The notes under the pieces: model-generated | Told to the model about the DNA's origin: nothing | What the model saw: the letters and a program-made list of their open reading frames with translations, nothing else | Databases searched by the model: none | NCBI GenBank assembly: GCA_010645155.1 | Contig: CM021315.1 | Span: 6,890,033 to 6,954,032 of the forward strand | Source: Tigriopus japonicus | Taxonomy: Eukaryota; Arthropoda; Copepoda; Harpacticoida; Harpacticidae | Direction: 5' to 3' | Length of the DNA: 64,000 nucleotides | Position numbers and translations under genes: made by a program | Part shown: positions 34,101 through 47,400 of the stretch, piece after piece | How positions within the stretch are numbered: the stretch's first letter is position 1 | Layout: the number at the start of each line of letters is the position of its first letter

Positions 34101-36978
34101 GTTGCTTGGTTGGTTCACGCTTGCTTAGCAATTGATTCGTGCTCTGAATATATGTTGACATGTGAAGACTATGTTTACCATATACAATATATCCAAAAAT
34201 GCTTTGTAGATTTCAGACACAGGTCCCAATGTGCTCAATGATTTTCAAGTAAACTTGATCAGACATCATAAACAATGACCTGGAGTCATGCAACTGGATC
34301 AGGATGGCAAAATGATTCCAATAAACTCTGCAAACATGTCAACAAATACGCCCTAATCAGCGCCTCTTGTGGTCAAATTGAAATATAGTTGCCAGATGGT
34401 TATTTCTAATGCCACTCTATGGAAAAACGTAATGCCGTTTCTTCATAGTAAAATTTCTCCAAAATACGCAATTTTGATAACATAATGCCACTACAAAGAA
34501 AGAAAAACATGAAGGAAAAAGCCTAAACTTTTGCGATTACAGCAATTACTAGTGACGTCATAATTTTTGGCGGGAAAAAAAGTTCGGAAGACCTGTGTTT
34601 CTGATGAGCGTGCGAGGTAACTAAAACGAAGGTTTAGGCCTGGTGGTTGCAACAATGCCTTACTTATCTGCACAAATTGAAGTTGAAATAGCAATTCTTG
34701 ACATTGTATTTGCAAAAAAAAGTATGTTTTGTTGCTTTTATCTAAAATTTCGCTACATAAGTTGAGAGGGTTCTTCCGAACTTTGAAATTAGGAATGCCC
34801 GACTTTGAATAACAAGATGGCCAGAGGCGAGTTTAGTTCCTGGGGCAACTAAACCTAAAAACAAATAATTTGTTTAATTGAAGGCTTTCAATATCTCCAT
34901 TTGTTTTCAAATTACTTTGCAATACTTCTCAACATACATTAACCATGCCATTGCCCATAAATGCAAATTTTTTCGAAAATCTGACCCTTGAAGACTGAGA
35001 CTTTTTTGGCAAGCCTACCCTGCTAACGGCAGTTACAGATGGCAGCAGGTCCGTAAAATGATACGGTAATCACTCCCATTGGGTGGCATTAATATTCACT
35101 CCACTTGCTGGCAACCATGTTTCAATTTGACCACAATAGGCGCTAATCAGGGTGTATTTGTTGACAGCTTTTGCAGGGTGAATTGCTTGCATTTTTTCAG
35201 TTAGGTCAAACTAACAGTTTTCTTTTTATTGAAAACCCTACTAGATTGGTTTATCTAAAAATATAATTATTTCTGTACACACAGGGTCCACTTTAATGTG
35301 ACTTGAACGAATATATGGTAGTGAAAATAGAGTATGTTTTGTGGGGATGTTAGGTTTTTTGATCATGAAGGCCACTTTTCATTCAGGTTTTGCCAAAAAA
35401 AACACCGCCATATAATAAATAGTTAATATCTCTAGACTTACGATTTCCAATTCTAAATCGTATTAAATAACCAATTATTTTTTGGTGGGGGTTGGTTGCG
35501 GTTTTTTACTACCGCAACAAGGAATGTGATTCCCAGCAAAAATAAAATCATAAATGAATTAATTTAATCATTTCATATTTATACGAAATTTGGAATACCA
35601 ACGAATTTCTGTTGGCAGATCCGTACAACCCTTGAATAGTGGAATGATCAGGAATGTAGTATTCAAAAATTTATCGAACCTACGTAAATTTGTTAACAGG
35701 TAAACTTTAAATCCAGATCTTAAATTGGACGTGATGCAGGGCTCGTACTTGCTTGGCAATCTGATTGAGCTTCAAAACAAAGGCGTTGGTGAAAGCCAAA
35801 CTGGCAGCCAAATCACTGGCTTCGGTGTCGATTTTGGCAGTGGTTCGAACCTCCTTCTCCCATCGACGAACATCGTCTGAGCGAATCTTGTTGAAAGGCT
35901 CCACAAGCTCAATTATATCTCGGGCTTTCTTTCGAGACTTTCGAGGGGATTTCTTGGGACTGCTATCTTTGTTGTTGGTTTGCGAAGATTGACTGGGGGC
36001 TTTGGGTTCACGGGAGGGAGTTTTCCTCTCGGAAGACCCAGAGCAAATCACTGTCGGCACTCGCGAACTGAAAATACATCCCGAGTTTTTGTTGGATGAA
36101 ATCTAATGTCCATTTTCACTCAGTAATTATTGGCTTAAAAACAAAGGGGAACCCCATTTCTATTAACTAAATAAATACTGTACTTTGACGCATTCTTACA
36201 TAGTTTGTGAAAACACCACCAAAAAAAAAACATCCCTTGCTGAACCCTCATTGCAATTTTTAAAAAAATAGTAAGTTTTGTTTTCTTTGAAGTTCACTTT
36301 CTGTCTTCCTAATTAGACATATTCATTACTCAACTAGACATATTCACATAATCAATCGAATCGCAAAGAAATATGTTATGTACATTTGCTTTGGTTCTAT
36401 ATTTGGAACTCGATCGCAAGATTAACCAGCTTTCCCGGTTTTTTTTGTGTAAGCCGACACGAACTGCATTACGTACAGTAAAAGGTAAGTGCTTACTTTT
36501 CTGACGAAGCTTCGGAACTTTCTTCTAGATTTGGACTCTTTCGGTTCAAGTTGGTTTGACTTCCATAAGCAGGTTTTGTCTTGGACTTGCCACCAACTTG
36601 CTTTTTGCTCCGATGGTCCAAAGACTGACTTCTCGCTTTCAAAATGGGAATGGATTTATCTGCCACGCTTTTTGACTTCATCGGAGAATGTGAGGCCTTA
36701 GTCTTATTGAATTGTCTCGAATATGCCGCATCTTTCACCTTCACTTTTGGCGCTTTACTCCATGAACTTCGCCGTTGATCACTATTTTCACTTAAAGAAT
36801 CCAAGGGCTCCTCGGAACTTGCTTGTCCATCTGGAAGTTCACGCTCCAAAATCTCGTCCATAAGACCTTGGTCAAATTTTTGGAAGTCTCCATCGTCCTT
36901 GAGTTGAATCAATCCCTCTCCAAATTGGTACTCACTTTTCGAAGGTGTCGACCACGGACTTTGAGTGGAACCATTCAT
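28047..36978 (-). CDS. Unrecognised five-exon gene, basic Ser-rich protein
   Basis: I do not recognise this protein. Exons in transcript order: 36978-36497, 36067-35749, 32419-32246, 31012-30986, 28184-28047. Phases match at every junction (2, 0, 0, 0), giving about 379 residues ending ...KTASTD. The N-terminal half is Ser/Lys/Pro-rich and probably disordered (acidic patch LERELPDGQASSEEP, basic patch KKSPRKSRKKARD). The C-terminal half looks folded and helical: DIIELVEPFNKIRSDDVRRW, FVLKLNQIAKQ, VVFRVGAYISKYHIKDSDWK, then PKDPDFYDFKDDNLAKDYRK and LWEEYHALKT. No membrane segment or signal peptide. The ATG at 36978 has an in-frame stop upstream if unspliced, but a candidate earlier exon lies at 38203-38410. 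The exons resemble no transposase I know, and conserved phases across five exons argue for a real gene. Its function is unknown. Confidence 0.72.
29908..30034. repeat. Foldback repeat
   Basis: Arms of about 26 bases at 29908-29933 and 30008-30034 share CAATCGAACGACG and an imperfect CCAATTTT outer part, with a spacer of about 74 bases. Confidence 0.55.
30986..31012 (-). CDS. Unknown gene, 27-base microexon
   Basis: Acceptor CTTGCAG and donor ATG|GTAAGA on the minus strand bound exactly nine codons (EASWVPPNM) in phase 0 between two phase-0 neighbours. It can be skipped without a frame change. Confidence 0.6.
31471..32018. mobile_element. 548-base hAT-like non-autonomous element
   Basis: Ends TAGGGCCCGGAAA... 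in inverted orientation. Flanks GTTATCAG (31463-31470) and GTTACCAG (32019-32026) differ by one base and fit an 8-base target duplication. AT-rich interior; the long minus-strand frame crossing it is chance. Lies in an intron of the unknown gene. Confidence 0.72.
32246..32419 (-). CDS. Unknown gene, exon 3
   Basis: Acceptor ATTCTAG, donor GGAG|GTAAGA, 58 codons: GLLNRNVVFRVGAYISKYHI, then KDSDWKKSLNSFFSFARQLT and an acidic end. Amphipathic and helical in appearance. Confidence 0.72.
33216..33368. mobile_element. 153-base foldback MITE
   Basis: Arms of about 60 bases pair with few mismatches, from ATGCACC at the left to GGTGCAT at the right, passing GAAGGGAG and TTTCATTTTA. The centre is a GC-rich loop (about 33280-33305). 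Confidence 0.7.
33675..33746. repeat. 20-base tandem repeat, about 3.5 copies
   Basis: Units GGGYAATAAARTGATTKGTA begin at 33675, 33695 and 33715, with a partial fourth. Confidence 0.75.
34328..35175. mobile_element. Element with long terminal inverted repeats
   Basis: A left arm (about 34328-34430) and right arm (about 35075-35175) match in inverted orientation, sharing TGTCAACAAATAC, TTGTGGTCAAATTGAAA and GTTGCCAG. The 640-base interior shows no transposase. Exact ends and target duplication are unclear. Confidence 0.6.
35749..36067 (-). CDS. Unknown gene, exon 2
   Basis: Acceptor TTTTCAG, donor GCAA|GTACGA. It encodes a Ser/Lys-rich stretch, then KKARDIIELVEPFNKIRSDD and VRRWEKEVRTTAKIDTEASD to LKLNQIAKQ. 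The open frame continues to a stop at 35707, but using the GTACGA donor restores a good match in phase and composition with the next exon. Confidence 0.68.
36497..36978 (-). CDS. Unknown gene, first supported exon
   Basis: Starts MNGSTQSPWSTPSKSEYQFG. Ser/Lys-rich, with many SP and SxS sites. Donor GAAAA|GTAAGC, phase 2. The open frame stops three bases past the donor. Confidence 0.68.
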
Positions 36979-38202
36979 CGTATGGGATGCTTGAAGTTCT
37001 TCTTATTTTTTACAAAACCAAGCTCTGTCTTCAACCTCTCAAAAAGAATCGACCCATGACAATGCCCTCTAAAAAGAGGACAAGGTGTTGTTTTTTTGGG
37101 ACTGGTTCCAAGTTCAAAGAGCAATTAAACCGTTTTTTCTCTGGTTGCTCACCAACTTATACCGAGTCCGAGTCTTACTGGAAGACTGATCCAACCTTCG
37201 GACCATTGGACATTATCATGCCAGATAACCAGCGGACCGACCCAACGAGTGGGACGAGTGGACCAAGAATGAATCCAATGCTGGAACGTCTTGACTAGTC
37301 TTGGCGCCGGAGGAAGAATGGCCCAGTACTCTTACCAAAAAAAACTGGAAAGAGCGAGCTACAGTACTTGTCAACCAACTCCTCTGTTTTTTTCTCTCTT
37401 GTTCGCACCGAGCAAGGTCGAACAGAACATATTTTTCCACAGCTTTCAGATCAGAATTGGGCACAAACAAGGTTGGCAGTCGTCAAGGTCAATCAGTGTT
37501 CCTCGTTAAATCCAATTACTAAGCTCTAGGTGGTTTTGCATGCATTTGCATGTACGTGATTGCCGTAGGTTGAAGCATGGTTTGGCTTGGACTATCGAAA
37601 GAGCTGTCGTGTTCAAACAAGGGGGATATAGAAATTATTCGTTTAATGGAAACGTTTTGTTAACACCTCTTTTGTGTATTTAAGATAACCTTTCAAGGTT
37701 AAATACGGGAACGAGAAATCATCATGCATTAAGGAGATGGCGAATAACCTTTTGTTTTGAAACTTTCCAAACTTGGAACGGTCGATGAAAGCGAGGAAAC
37801 GAGGAATCGAAAAAATTGCAGACAGACAAGGCCTCGGGCATTTCTTTGGATGAACCTTCACAGGCTGATCGGGAAGGAAGCTTAATGCTAAAAACAGACC
37901 ACGAGTAGGAGCCACAGAGAACTGGGGGGCCAAGTTCCTCTTGAAAAGCGTCTATCACGCAACATTTGACTTCAGGTTTGGTGTAAGTTAGCTGGACGAC
38001 AAACTAATGAGAAACGCTGAAGATCGGATCTACTATTGAATTCCGAACGACAGACAAGATCATTCAGGTCTACTTATAGACTTATCGAATAAGGTCCGCC
38101 CCAAGAGATACCGAACCTGAGACGGAAAAAAGTAATGTAGGTGTATTCCAGTGAATAAAATGAAGTTTTCTAGTCGATCATTGCTATCAGGGGCACACTT
38201 AC

Positions 38203-38410
38203 GTAACTTTGACTTGGGTGTGCAAACTCCAGAATTTTCAGTATTGTTATATTTCAATGATTCTGATGGATATTCTAGTTGGTGCTCAGGAGCTGACATG
38301 ATAATGAGACTTATTGACTCATGGTTTGACTTCAGATCATGGACCATTTTATTCAGGGATTGACTATTAGACCGTTTCATGTACAACATATCTGTCCGAT
38401 CCTTCTTTAG
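38203..38410 (-). CDS. Candidate coding exon upstream of the unknown gene
   Basis: Minus-strand acceptor GCTATCAG before 38410 and a strong donor TTAC|GTAAGT after 38203. The frame between reads LKKDRTDMLYMKRSNSQSLN, then KMVHDLKSNHESISLIIMSA and ENSGVCTPKSKL, hydrophilic and coding-like. It ends in phase 1, which would fit a weak acceptor just upstream of the ATG at 36978 (AACTTCAAG). It could be a 5' exon of the unknown gene, a separate gene, or chance. No exon before it was found. Confidence 0.3.
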
Positions 38411-41400
38411 CTGATAGCTAGCTTACATATTCTATCTTTTTTAAGAATCTTTCGTGAGACTTTTTTTCTTGGAACCATCCCGGAAATAGAGGAGCCCGCA
38501 ATAATGCTGGTCATCATTGGCAAATCCAACAAACATTTGCCCAAATAGTAAAATGATTTCTTCAAACGATCCGAACGACAAATTGAATGTTTACAACCAT
38601 ATCCATCCAACCTTGCTGTTTGTGCTATTCTTGGTGATAAAAATTTCTTGTCTGATGCTATTATAGTACTTGCTTGTTCACGAATTCTCCAATTACTTTA
38701 AAAAGTTACAGATTTTCCTGACCAAAAGACAATCGACCGCTTACATTTCGTTGAATTCTCCTTTGAAAGAAATATCATACAGACAAAACCACATGCACAG
38801 AAGCTCACTTCCGATTCTGATAGAAGAAAAAATGAATTCGCACCAGATACATAATCAGCAGAGACGGGCAAAAGAGTGCATGAAAAACTAGCAAAATTGC
38901 AATGAAAAGTGTTTAGAATATGGCTAAAAGTGCAACAAAAAAGTACAAAATGATTTAAACTTGTTTTTTTATTTCTTGAAACATTAGTTTTTGGGTTCCA
39001 TGTTCAAAATGATCAAATAATGCTGACAGCTTCGTGGGAAGGCAAATAGTCCCGATAAAAGTGCTGCCATAAGGTTTAATACCTACTTTGGTATTTCATA
39101 AACTAACAGTTATAATGCACATGATTTTATAATTTGATAATAATGATGCACTAGAAATTTAGGTATGTTATATCATAGAATATTAGATATTATGATTAAC
39201 TTTCAATCTTTGTGATTGTTACCAATGATGGACCAAAATAGGCACTTTCAGAAATCAAAAATTTCAAATTTGCAAGAGAGAAATAAATTCCAAAAATAAG
39301 AGGTAATTGACAACAACAACTACCGTGAAGAATTGATTTTAAATTTCTTTTGGATTGTAGGGGTAAAAGCATTAGAAATGATAAAATTTTCAGAAACCAA
39401 AAAAGGGGAAGCGGACGCTTTTGTATTATAAAATTCAAGGTTAAAAAACTTCTTCCTTTTAAGTGCTTATCTATCTGGTTTACATAAGTAAACTTTGTCT
39501 AAACCAAAAATCAAATTTTGCATGTATGTTTCGAGGCAAAATACTGAAAGAGCGTTGACAAAATCTTAAGCAAGTGCATAAATCCTATTTAATCCATGTC
39601 TAGAATTCTAAAACAGGCGAAATTTTTTTATCTACTTAATCCTATCACAACGTGATTTTAGGATTTTAAGAATGAAAGACAAACAGCCACAAGTCACTCC
39701 ATTTTTCAAAATTCAAGTGTCATCTCCAATTTTGAAATATTCGTTTTTCAGTCCCTCGCACCCGAAACGCAATTGCATTTTGCATCAGAAACGAGTTTTA
39801 AAATCTTTTTTCTTAAGGCTCGACTTTCAGGTGTGTTAGGATACAGGATAGACATCTTTTTTCTTAAACTAATACGCTTTCTGTCTTATTCCATCATCCA
39901 TATTCTCTTGTTTATTGTTTATTATCATTTTTATTTATTGAGTCGTAGTATACTGAACAAAAAATCTGGCGAAATTAGTCTTGATAATATTTCAGTTATT
40001 TTGGCTAGATGATATGGGAAGTTGCAATTTGAAATATCTGATAAAGGGCAGAGTGAAAAAATGTATACGGTCAACTTTCCCTTAAGTCTCCATCAAGTGA
40101 ATATTTTAGGTGAACCAATCAATGTGTGACTGATGTATTTTCTCTCTATTAGGTGAACATAACATTGATGCTTATTGTGTTGAATGTTTGGTTTTGAAGT
40201 TACCACAGGTTCCAAGACAAACTTATGGGCTAGAAATTTAAATCCATCTTGGATGTCAATCTAGCTTTTGGATCATGATGCACAAAATGTTTGTTAACCA
40301 AGACACTTGTTCTATGTACTTAAAATCGAAGCTGTATTAGCTTGTTTTGAAAAAAAAATCCATTGTCAACGCAACTGATAAGGAAAATAATGATGGTATT
40401 TTTTGTTCGCAATGCTCGTTTTCTCGGTGCAATTGGAAAGATTCCGAAGTTGTTGGGAGTTACTATTCTTCAGTCAAGATTTGATGAGCACCTTCATAAC
40501 TGCATTTATGGACAAGGAAATGAAAAATGTCAGAGAGAATGTGACAAAAAGGCACAAACTTCTTACCCTTTTTGAGTTTGCCGGATTGAACATCATTTTT
40601 GATGACATGAAACCAATGTTAAAATAATTTTCAAGAACAAAAACGTGACAAACAAAAACGTAATGAACTTTTGCAAGGTAAACAAAATGCAAAGCTTTCA
40701 AGTTGTCTCGGGTAGTGGGTGGTTTTAGAAGTCCCTTGTTCACAATTGAAACGAGGCATTGTGATTTCAACATTTCACCCAGAACAACAAAGCTTTTATA
40801 TTTCCTTCAACACAAAAATGAAAGTAGGCGAAAGGGATTTATTTTTGCACTCGACACAAATACATCTATTTCTAGTCATTCCTCCTATTAATATCTATCT
40901 ACACTCGGTTGATCTGAATCTAAAATTATAAATCCTTTCCCTCATTTTCCATTTTCATTTCTCTGACAAGAGGTCAAGGAACTCTTGGCTCGTTTCATCT
41001 GGAGGGTTTAGGGTTGGTCCCGATCAGGAAATTGATCTTTTACCCCCTTCTCCCTTGCTGTGCGTCTACCCAGCCACTCGAGCCAGCGGTCAGCCAGACC
41101 AAGGAAGAGTGCACAGGCTTCTGGCCAGACTCGCTTCTTCCTTCGGCGTTCCTTTCCAGCGTTGGCATTGCCCGCACAGAGAAGGACAATAGCCGGTCTG
41201 GTCAGCTGGGTCGTCCCTAGTGAAGCTGGTCAGCAAAAAGGTGACGGTTTTTTAAAGGAGAGCGAGGCTAGACGGCTCATTCTCCTCTTTTTGACCGCCA
41301 GATAAAATAGCTGACAGGAGAGGGAGAGGTTCTTGAACCCTTGGGGTCATTGACATTTGTCCAAGGAAGTCCAGACAGGCGATTTCAGGTCACGTCTGGA

Positions 41401-44400
41401 TGATCAGCGAGGGGGATTCGAGCTTGACTGTGAATTCTTTCACACCAGAACCCGAGGGTCAGCTTGAGAGTTAGCTGGGCTTTGAGTCTCGTCCCACCCA
41501 GACGAAGAACAGTTGTTTTCAGAAACCGATATTCGCTCAGCCATGCCGATGGATGAATTTATATGGTGGAGAGAATCAAACCATATCCTGAAGACACTTG
41601 TCAAGCCTGCCAATTTACCTGTCACTGTTTTTATTGCCCGGCGTTTGTAATGCGTTGTTTTTTTCACGTCGCATTGCTCGTTCTTTTGGCTAAACTGATC
41701 GGCTGATGTCGAGTTTTAATCAATGAAAAACATGATTCCGTTTAATATATGATAACCCGACTTGATTCAATAGTAGAGCAATTGTTGGTTGAGTCGAATA
41801 GATAGGTTGGCAGATAGGAGTTTAGAAGATTCGTGACTAGATTGGAGATTGCATGCTTACATGAACGGACGAGAAGACGATTTTTTGCCAGTGATTTTTC
41901 GTTCTGAGCTCCCATTGCATTGGGCAGCCAACCTAACGAAGGGACGCATACACAGTCCGTAGAAGAATAAGCAAACTAACCCGGTGAACCATCATCCATC
42001 CATCCACTCACTCACTTCGTCTCTGGCTGATTCACAGTTCAAAGCCTGGCCTAATGCATACTCGCAATCAAACATGAAATGTCGTATTAAACTCTTTGTC
42101 TAGGTTAATGATCAAAAGCACTTCCAAAACAACAGCAGCAACACCATCTTGTTCGAAAATCTTTTGCATCTATACTACAACATGCATCTATCCATTTTTC
42201 TACGTTTACGCTCGCACACAAGCGCACCGCAAATTTTAGAGTTTTATCGATTTACAATGCATGTAAAATCCTAAAAAATCGTCACTACCAAATGTTGGTA
42301 TGCATACATCTCTTCAAGTTGTAAATTTGTCCGAACCAGAAGAGGATAACGTTTGGATCATCCACCAAGGAAAGGAAAAAGATGTGGACGTATTCTGAAG
42401 ACCAAGTGGAATATCTACTGTAGTGAGACCATTTCCAAGGATTTTGAAATATTGTTGATGCTCCAGGAAAGCTTTAATCCATGACGATCACGAGGCTCGG
42501 GAGGACGTTCATCGCCGTCATGTCGTCCGTCGTTGTCTTGTTGCTCAGTGATAACCAGGATTTGTATTTTTTTCGCTTTTACCCCTTTTCTTTGGTTGCC
42601 CCTGGCTCGACCGGTGAGGGCGCAAGACTTGGCGCATTTCGACTTTGCGCAGCCTCCTTGGCCAGTGTCGTTGGCGGGCGTAGGACTTGTAGGACCTCTT
42701 CTGTTGAAGCTTCTCTCATTTGGTGCTTGTCGTGTCACTACTTGCTCCTCCTCATCCTCCTCCTCTTCATCATCAACATCGCCATCCTTCTCCTGCACCA
42801 CCAACAAATTCAACCCCCTGTGCCTTCTTACAGTACTGACTACTGAGTGAGTGAGGAACTGACTAACTCACGGTCGGATGGATGGATGGATGGATGGATG
42901 GACTACGACGAGTTCTAGGTGCGCTTTAGGAGAACTTGCATGAACATTGGAGAGAGACGATCTGTTTCTCAGCCTCGAGTTCTTCATTCTCGGGTGAATC
43001 GTGGTGAATTTCTATGCGAACTCTTTAGTATTTGCTAAAGCGCTCCTGGCTTTGCCAATCACCCTTGGCTGGAGGAAGAAGCGGGAACAACCTTCCTTGT
43101 GATCGAGTGTTTCTGTCTTACAACTGCAGACGACGAGCTCCTTGAGACTGCATTAGTGTTCGAACTTGAGTCTCACAATTGAGTGGTGGCTCAATTGAGA
43201 ATGCAAAGATAATAGTGAATTTGTTTAAGATTACTGCCACTACTTCTAGTACTACTGCATGTATGCACGTAAAAGGTGAGCAGTGTGATCGTCGAATAAA
43301 TGCTGGAGTCCAATTAGTGGCTGTTGGAAGTGTTCCCTCCCTCGATTAGAGGTAAGACTAGTGACAAGTCAAATTTGCAACAACCATTAAACACCCAATA
43401 ACCCCACTTAGAATATGTTTTTGGAATATGACTCAAATTCTTTTGATTATCCATTCCCCTTATTTACTCCTTTCCTCCTTCTGCAATCTATTGTAAGCTT
43501 AATAGGCTTGATCAAGTGTGCCAATAGTCACATTAATTTATTCGGCTTTATCACACTCTTGATCCTTTCCATGTTTGTTTTGCCCATCAAGTTAGCGGTG
43601 ATGCATTGTAAGAGTGAACGTGTGTATATAGATGGCGCAGAAAGGATGAACTCCCATGGGATAACTCATGATTGTATTTACTTGGCAAGCAGTTTTTTTC
43701 TTGCTAAACAGCCTGCTTCTCGTCGAATCCGCTAGCGATGGACGAGCAAATAAATATGGACAATGTGATATTGACATGACTTGACGTAAACAATGTTGAG
43801 GATTATCGGGAGGTGCTCCTCGCTTGGAAATTGCTTTCAATCCCCCTTGTGTTCAGATTTGCGAGATTGTTGAATCCGAACATTGTCAGAGTCATAATGG
43901 CACGAATGTGTATACTTTTCGCTGAAACCGGCATTCCAAGGACAAATCGCGAAACCTTGCAAGAAATGTTGGGATGCCGTCTGAATTCAAACCAGATGAT
44001 CTCATTGCAAAATGGAAAATCTTTCTGGCCTTCTTTCCTTCTTCATCTCAGAGGCACAAGAAGTCTCGATTAAATTTCCAAATGCTTCCTTGCCCTTTCC
44101 TTCATTTCGGGCTATCGTTACTGGCTCTGAACGAGTTCCTTGCTTCTTCAAGGAGTGAATAACTCCAAGCATTGTTTGTTTGTAAGTATACTGTATGTGT
44201 AGTAAGTTGGTGAATTGCGCTGTTCGCCGTACTGGTGAAGAAGTGATCATGTGGATGCTCTGCACTGGCCAAAGATTAAAAGCAAAGAAAGCGAAGAAAG
44301 AGGAGAAAAGGGGGTGATTTGGCTACTTAAGTAGGGTTCAAAGCATGTGTTTTGAGGTGGGGGAGAGCGGATTTAGCAAGTGAATCCTTTTGGCGTTTAG

Positions 44401-47400
44401 AGTGGGATCATTTGATTGCTATCACTAGGTTCAGGCCAATTTGAAAGTGCTACTCACTTAAGAGGAAAGAAAACGTTGTTGGTTGGCTGTTGGGGTAGAC
44501 CCGATTCTAAAAGCATGATCCCTCATCCCCGACGGGTTTTCGCTCGTAGGTCCTATGAATGCCAATCGCTATGGGCAACAACTGATCGACGGTCTGCAGG
44601 GAAATTGCCCGAAAACTAAGTGGTTGACGTGGCATTGAAACTATTTCTCGTTGGCTAGACCAAGCAGTGCCAAGGTGAAGTCCACTCCACCATTATCATC
44701 TTTTATCCTCCGAGCAGCTAAGCTGCCACAAGGTTACGGCCATGGCAGTGCCCATGGATGTTGTTGGGAAATCAATGCTGCTCTCCTCCTCCGCTTTCTC
44801 CCTTTTTCATCCTAGTACACGGAGAAAACTTGCTTCAAGCGGCATTGAAGGTGCTTTGAACATAGTTCGTTCGTGGAGTTGGATGGTTGGTTGGTTGGCT
44901 GGTTGGTTGTCTAGTGAGTCTGTGCTTGGTTGGTCGGTGTGTTCTACAATCGATGCATCCAACCATTTTGAGAATCCTTTGCGACTTCTCCTCTTCTTTC
45001 CCAACCGCCCACGCAGGTAGCAAGCTGCAACAGATTTCCAAGAAACGAGGTGGGGCAATAACTCCGCAGGCAAATCTCATCAAGTTTTCTTCATTTCAAA
45101 GGAAAGCACAATTGACCAGTATCAAATCAGAAAAATACGCCAAAAAATGTATCAAATATTTTTGAGTTGGTTATCATTGACAGTGTCGTATGAGATAAAC
45201 AAATGTGTGCTCATCAATTGTAGGTTGTTAAATTTTTCACAAATGGCAGAGGAGGGTAATCTGATTAGTAGCAAAATCTCATGGGAATCTTTTGAAGCCT
45301 TATTTGTTCCAAAGAAAACATATTTGAACGAAAAACAGGCCAATTAAAAGCCTATTCCTGATCCAAGAACAATTAAAATTCAACTGATCTTTGTCAGTAC
45401 GAGTAAAAAAACATTCATTTTTATCTAACTTAACGACAGATGAATGATATTGGCCTTAACTTAAAGTAACTAAGAGTACAAGAGTACAATCGTTCAGGGG
45501 AGCATTCCACTGGTTTCAAGATTTTGACAACCTTGCATCCTTGGCATTTTGATAAATACCAGGAGCTATCGAATCCACGTTCCTCAGGAATTTGAGGAGA
45601 AATCCAAAAAAAAAAAACCATTTTCGGTGTTGTTCCACCTCAACGAGATGCATTGAGCTGAGGTGGGCAAAATATGATCTTGTTTTTTCCCTTTCCGTCT
45701 CATCTTGGAATCGTCCAAGCGCCTTTTGCTCATCGCAATTTACCACTACAACCCTTGCAATCCAAATTCGATTTTCATATACATTCTTTCTTGTTGATAA
45801 TGTCACGTTGGCCCATGAAAAAATGGCATTGCACGTGTAAAACGAGGAAGCCATTTTCGAACTCATTAATATGTTGTATGGCCTCTGTACATTAGAGACC
45901 AAGTCTTTGCCAGTAACCTTTTCACGGGGAAAGTCAAGATCAAGTTTTGAAACAATCGCTTGGAATTGTGAAATGAGTTTCCAATTGTTTCAACTTCTCA
46001 GAAGCAAATTCTGGGCTTTTTTTCGTTCTTCTCTCTCCTCTGCATGCAAGCCTTGTGAATTGAGGCAATTAAAAGCGAGATCTGACATTATTTCGCATAA
46101 TTATCCACAATTTTTTGGTAGCCAGTGAGTGTTTTTTTCCTTTCCGGATGAACTTGTCTCTGTGATCTGCATATCGCGCGTTGGTAAGACAAGTCTTTTG
46201 TAGTAGTACTCGTGATGTAGTTCAGTCGTTCTGAAGAAGTCATAAACTTTTTTCCGCTCTCAAAGCCGAACTTCAGGAACACTCGTCGGATTGTAAATTG
46301 AGTCCTAAGGATCATCATCACCATTCCAGTCGGCTTTATGGTGAATTGTGCCGACACAAGAAAAGCTTGTGAACATCGCTTTGATGATAATGATGGTGAT
46401 GTTGATTGCCGTTGCAATTTGCTCTGTAAGGTGTGAAGTCCGACGACCTACGTGAAGTCATGCAATTCATTTGCTTATGAGAACGAGACTTGACTTTAGA
46501 TTTCGTCCCAATGTATCATGTCTGCTTCAACGCAAAGGAAACTTACTCATTCCTTCGCAATCAAGAATCATTCAAAGAGTCGTCACAAAGGACGGGTGCA
46601 AAAGAAAACAGGAAGCTCTAAAAAGTGTACACACATCGGACAGGTTGACGTAGTTTCGGGATAATGATGGCAAAAAATCCACTCCAATTTGAATCTTGAG
46701 TGGTAAGGACGGATCCATTCATGAACACGACGAGCTCATTATCATCCACCCTCCGACAGGTCCCGGGGTCTGATGAGTTGCGTTCTCATCAAACGGAGAA
46801 ACTCCAAAGGAAGCTGAAAATTTGCCCGAGTTTCACCAGATTCGTCGTTAGCGGATGTGCGAACAAGCAGTGCCACCTACGTACACGTACTTCCATTCCA
46901 AGCAGGCCAACCATAAGAGTTTGGCGAGCAATTAGCGATCGCTCTGTCGTTCATTTGAGCAAAACACGGCAGGAAGAAGAAATAATCAAGCAGCCCTCCT
47001 TGAGAGATCATCACTGATCAAGCTCTTGAAGCTCAGATCAAATTCAGGCATTACACCCTCACTTTGGTTGGTAGTTTTGCTTACAACAAAAAATTTTGTG
47101 AGAACTCTTTAAGAAATAAGATAAGAAGGGCAATTCACAATTGCTTCCGCACCTAATCAGGCCTTTGCCTTGAGAGAAAACATGGAATGAGAGGGGACAT
47201 TATCGGGAAAAAAGTTGGGGTGATTATTACCGAAGAGAAAAGTCCCAACAATAATTATTTCTCTTCAATTTGACTATCGATCCAATAAAGCTTAGAAATA
47301 GTGCAGATAGAATATAGATGTCGTAATAGTGAGAGTATCATACGCACCATGCTATAAATGAAACTCTAATCAGACTCGTAACCATTACAAAGGATGATTT

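Larger units (their letters stand above)
32420..35748. other. Intron of the unknown gene, rich in inverted repeats
   Basis: No exon seen. It holds a 21-base repeat in about 2.3 copies (about 32454-32502), a foldback element (33216-33368), a 20-base tandem repeat (33675-33746) and a long inverted-repeat element (34328-35175). Confidence 0.6.

Noticed and set aside
42415..42850. Overlapping frames on both strands, one with a signal-like N-terminus
   Set aside because: No similarity, splice support or conserved motif; GC-rich patch with CTC repeats explains the openness.
45516..45902. 128-codon minus-strand open frame
   Set aside because: No recognised domain, includes a homopolymer-derived Phe run, no splice partners.
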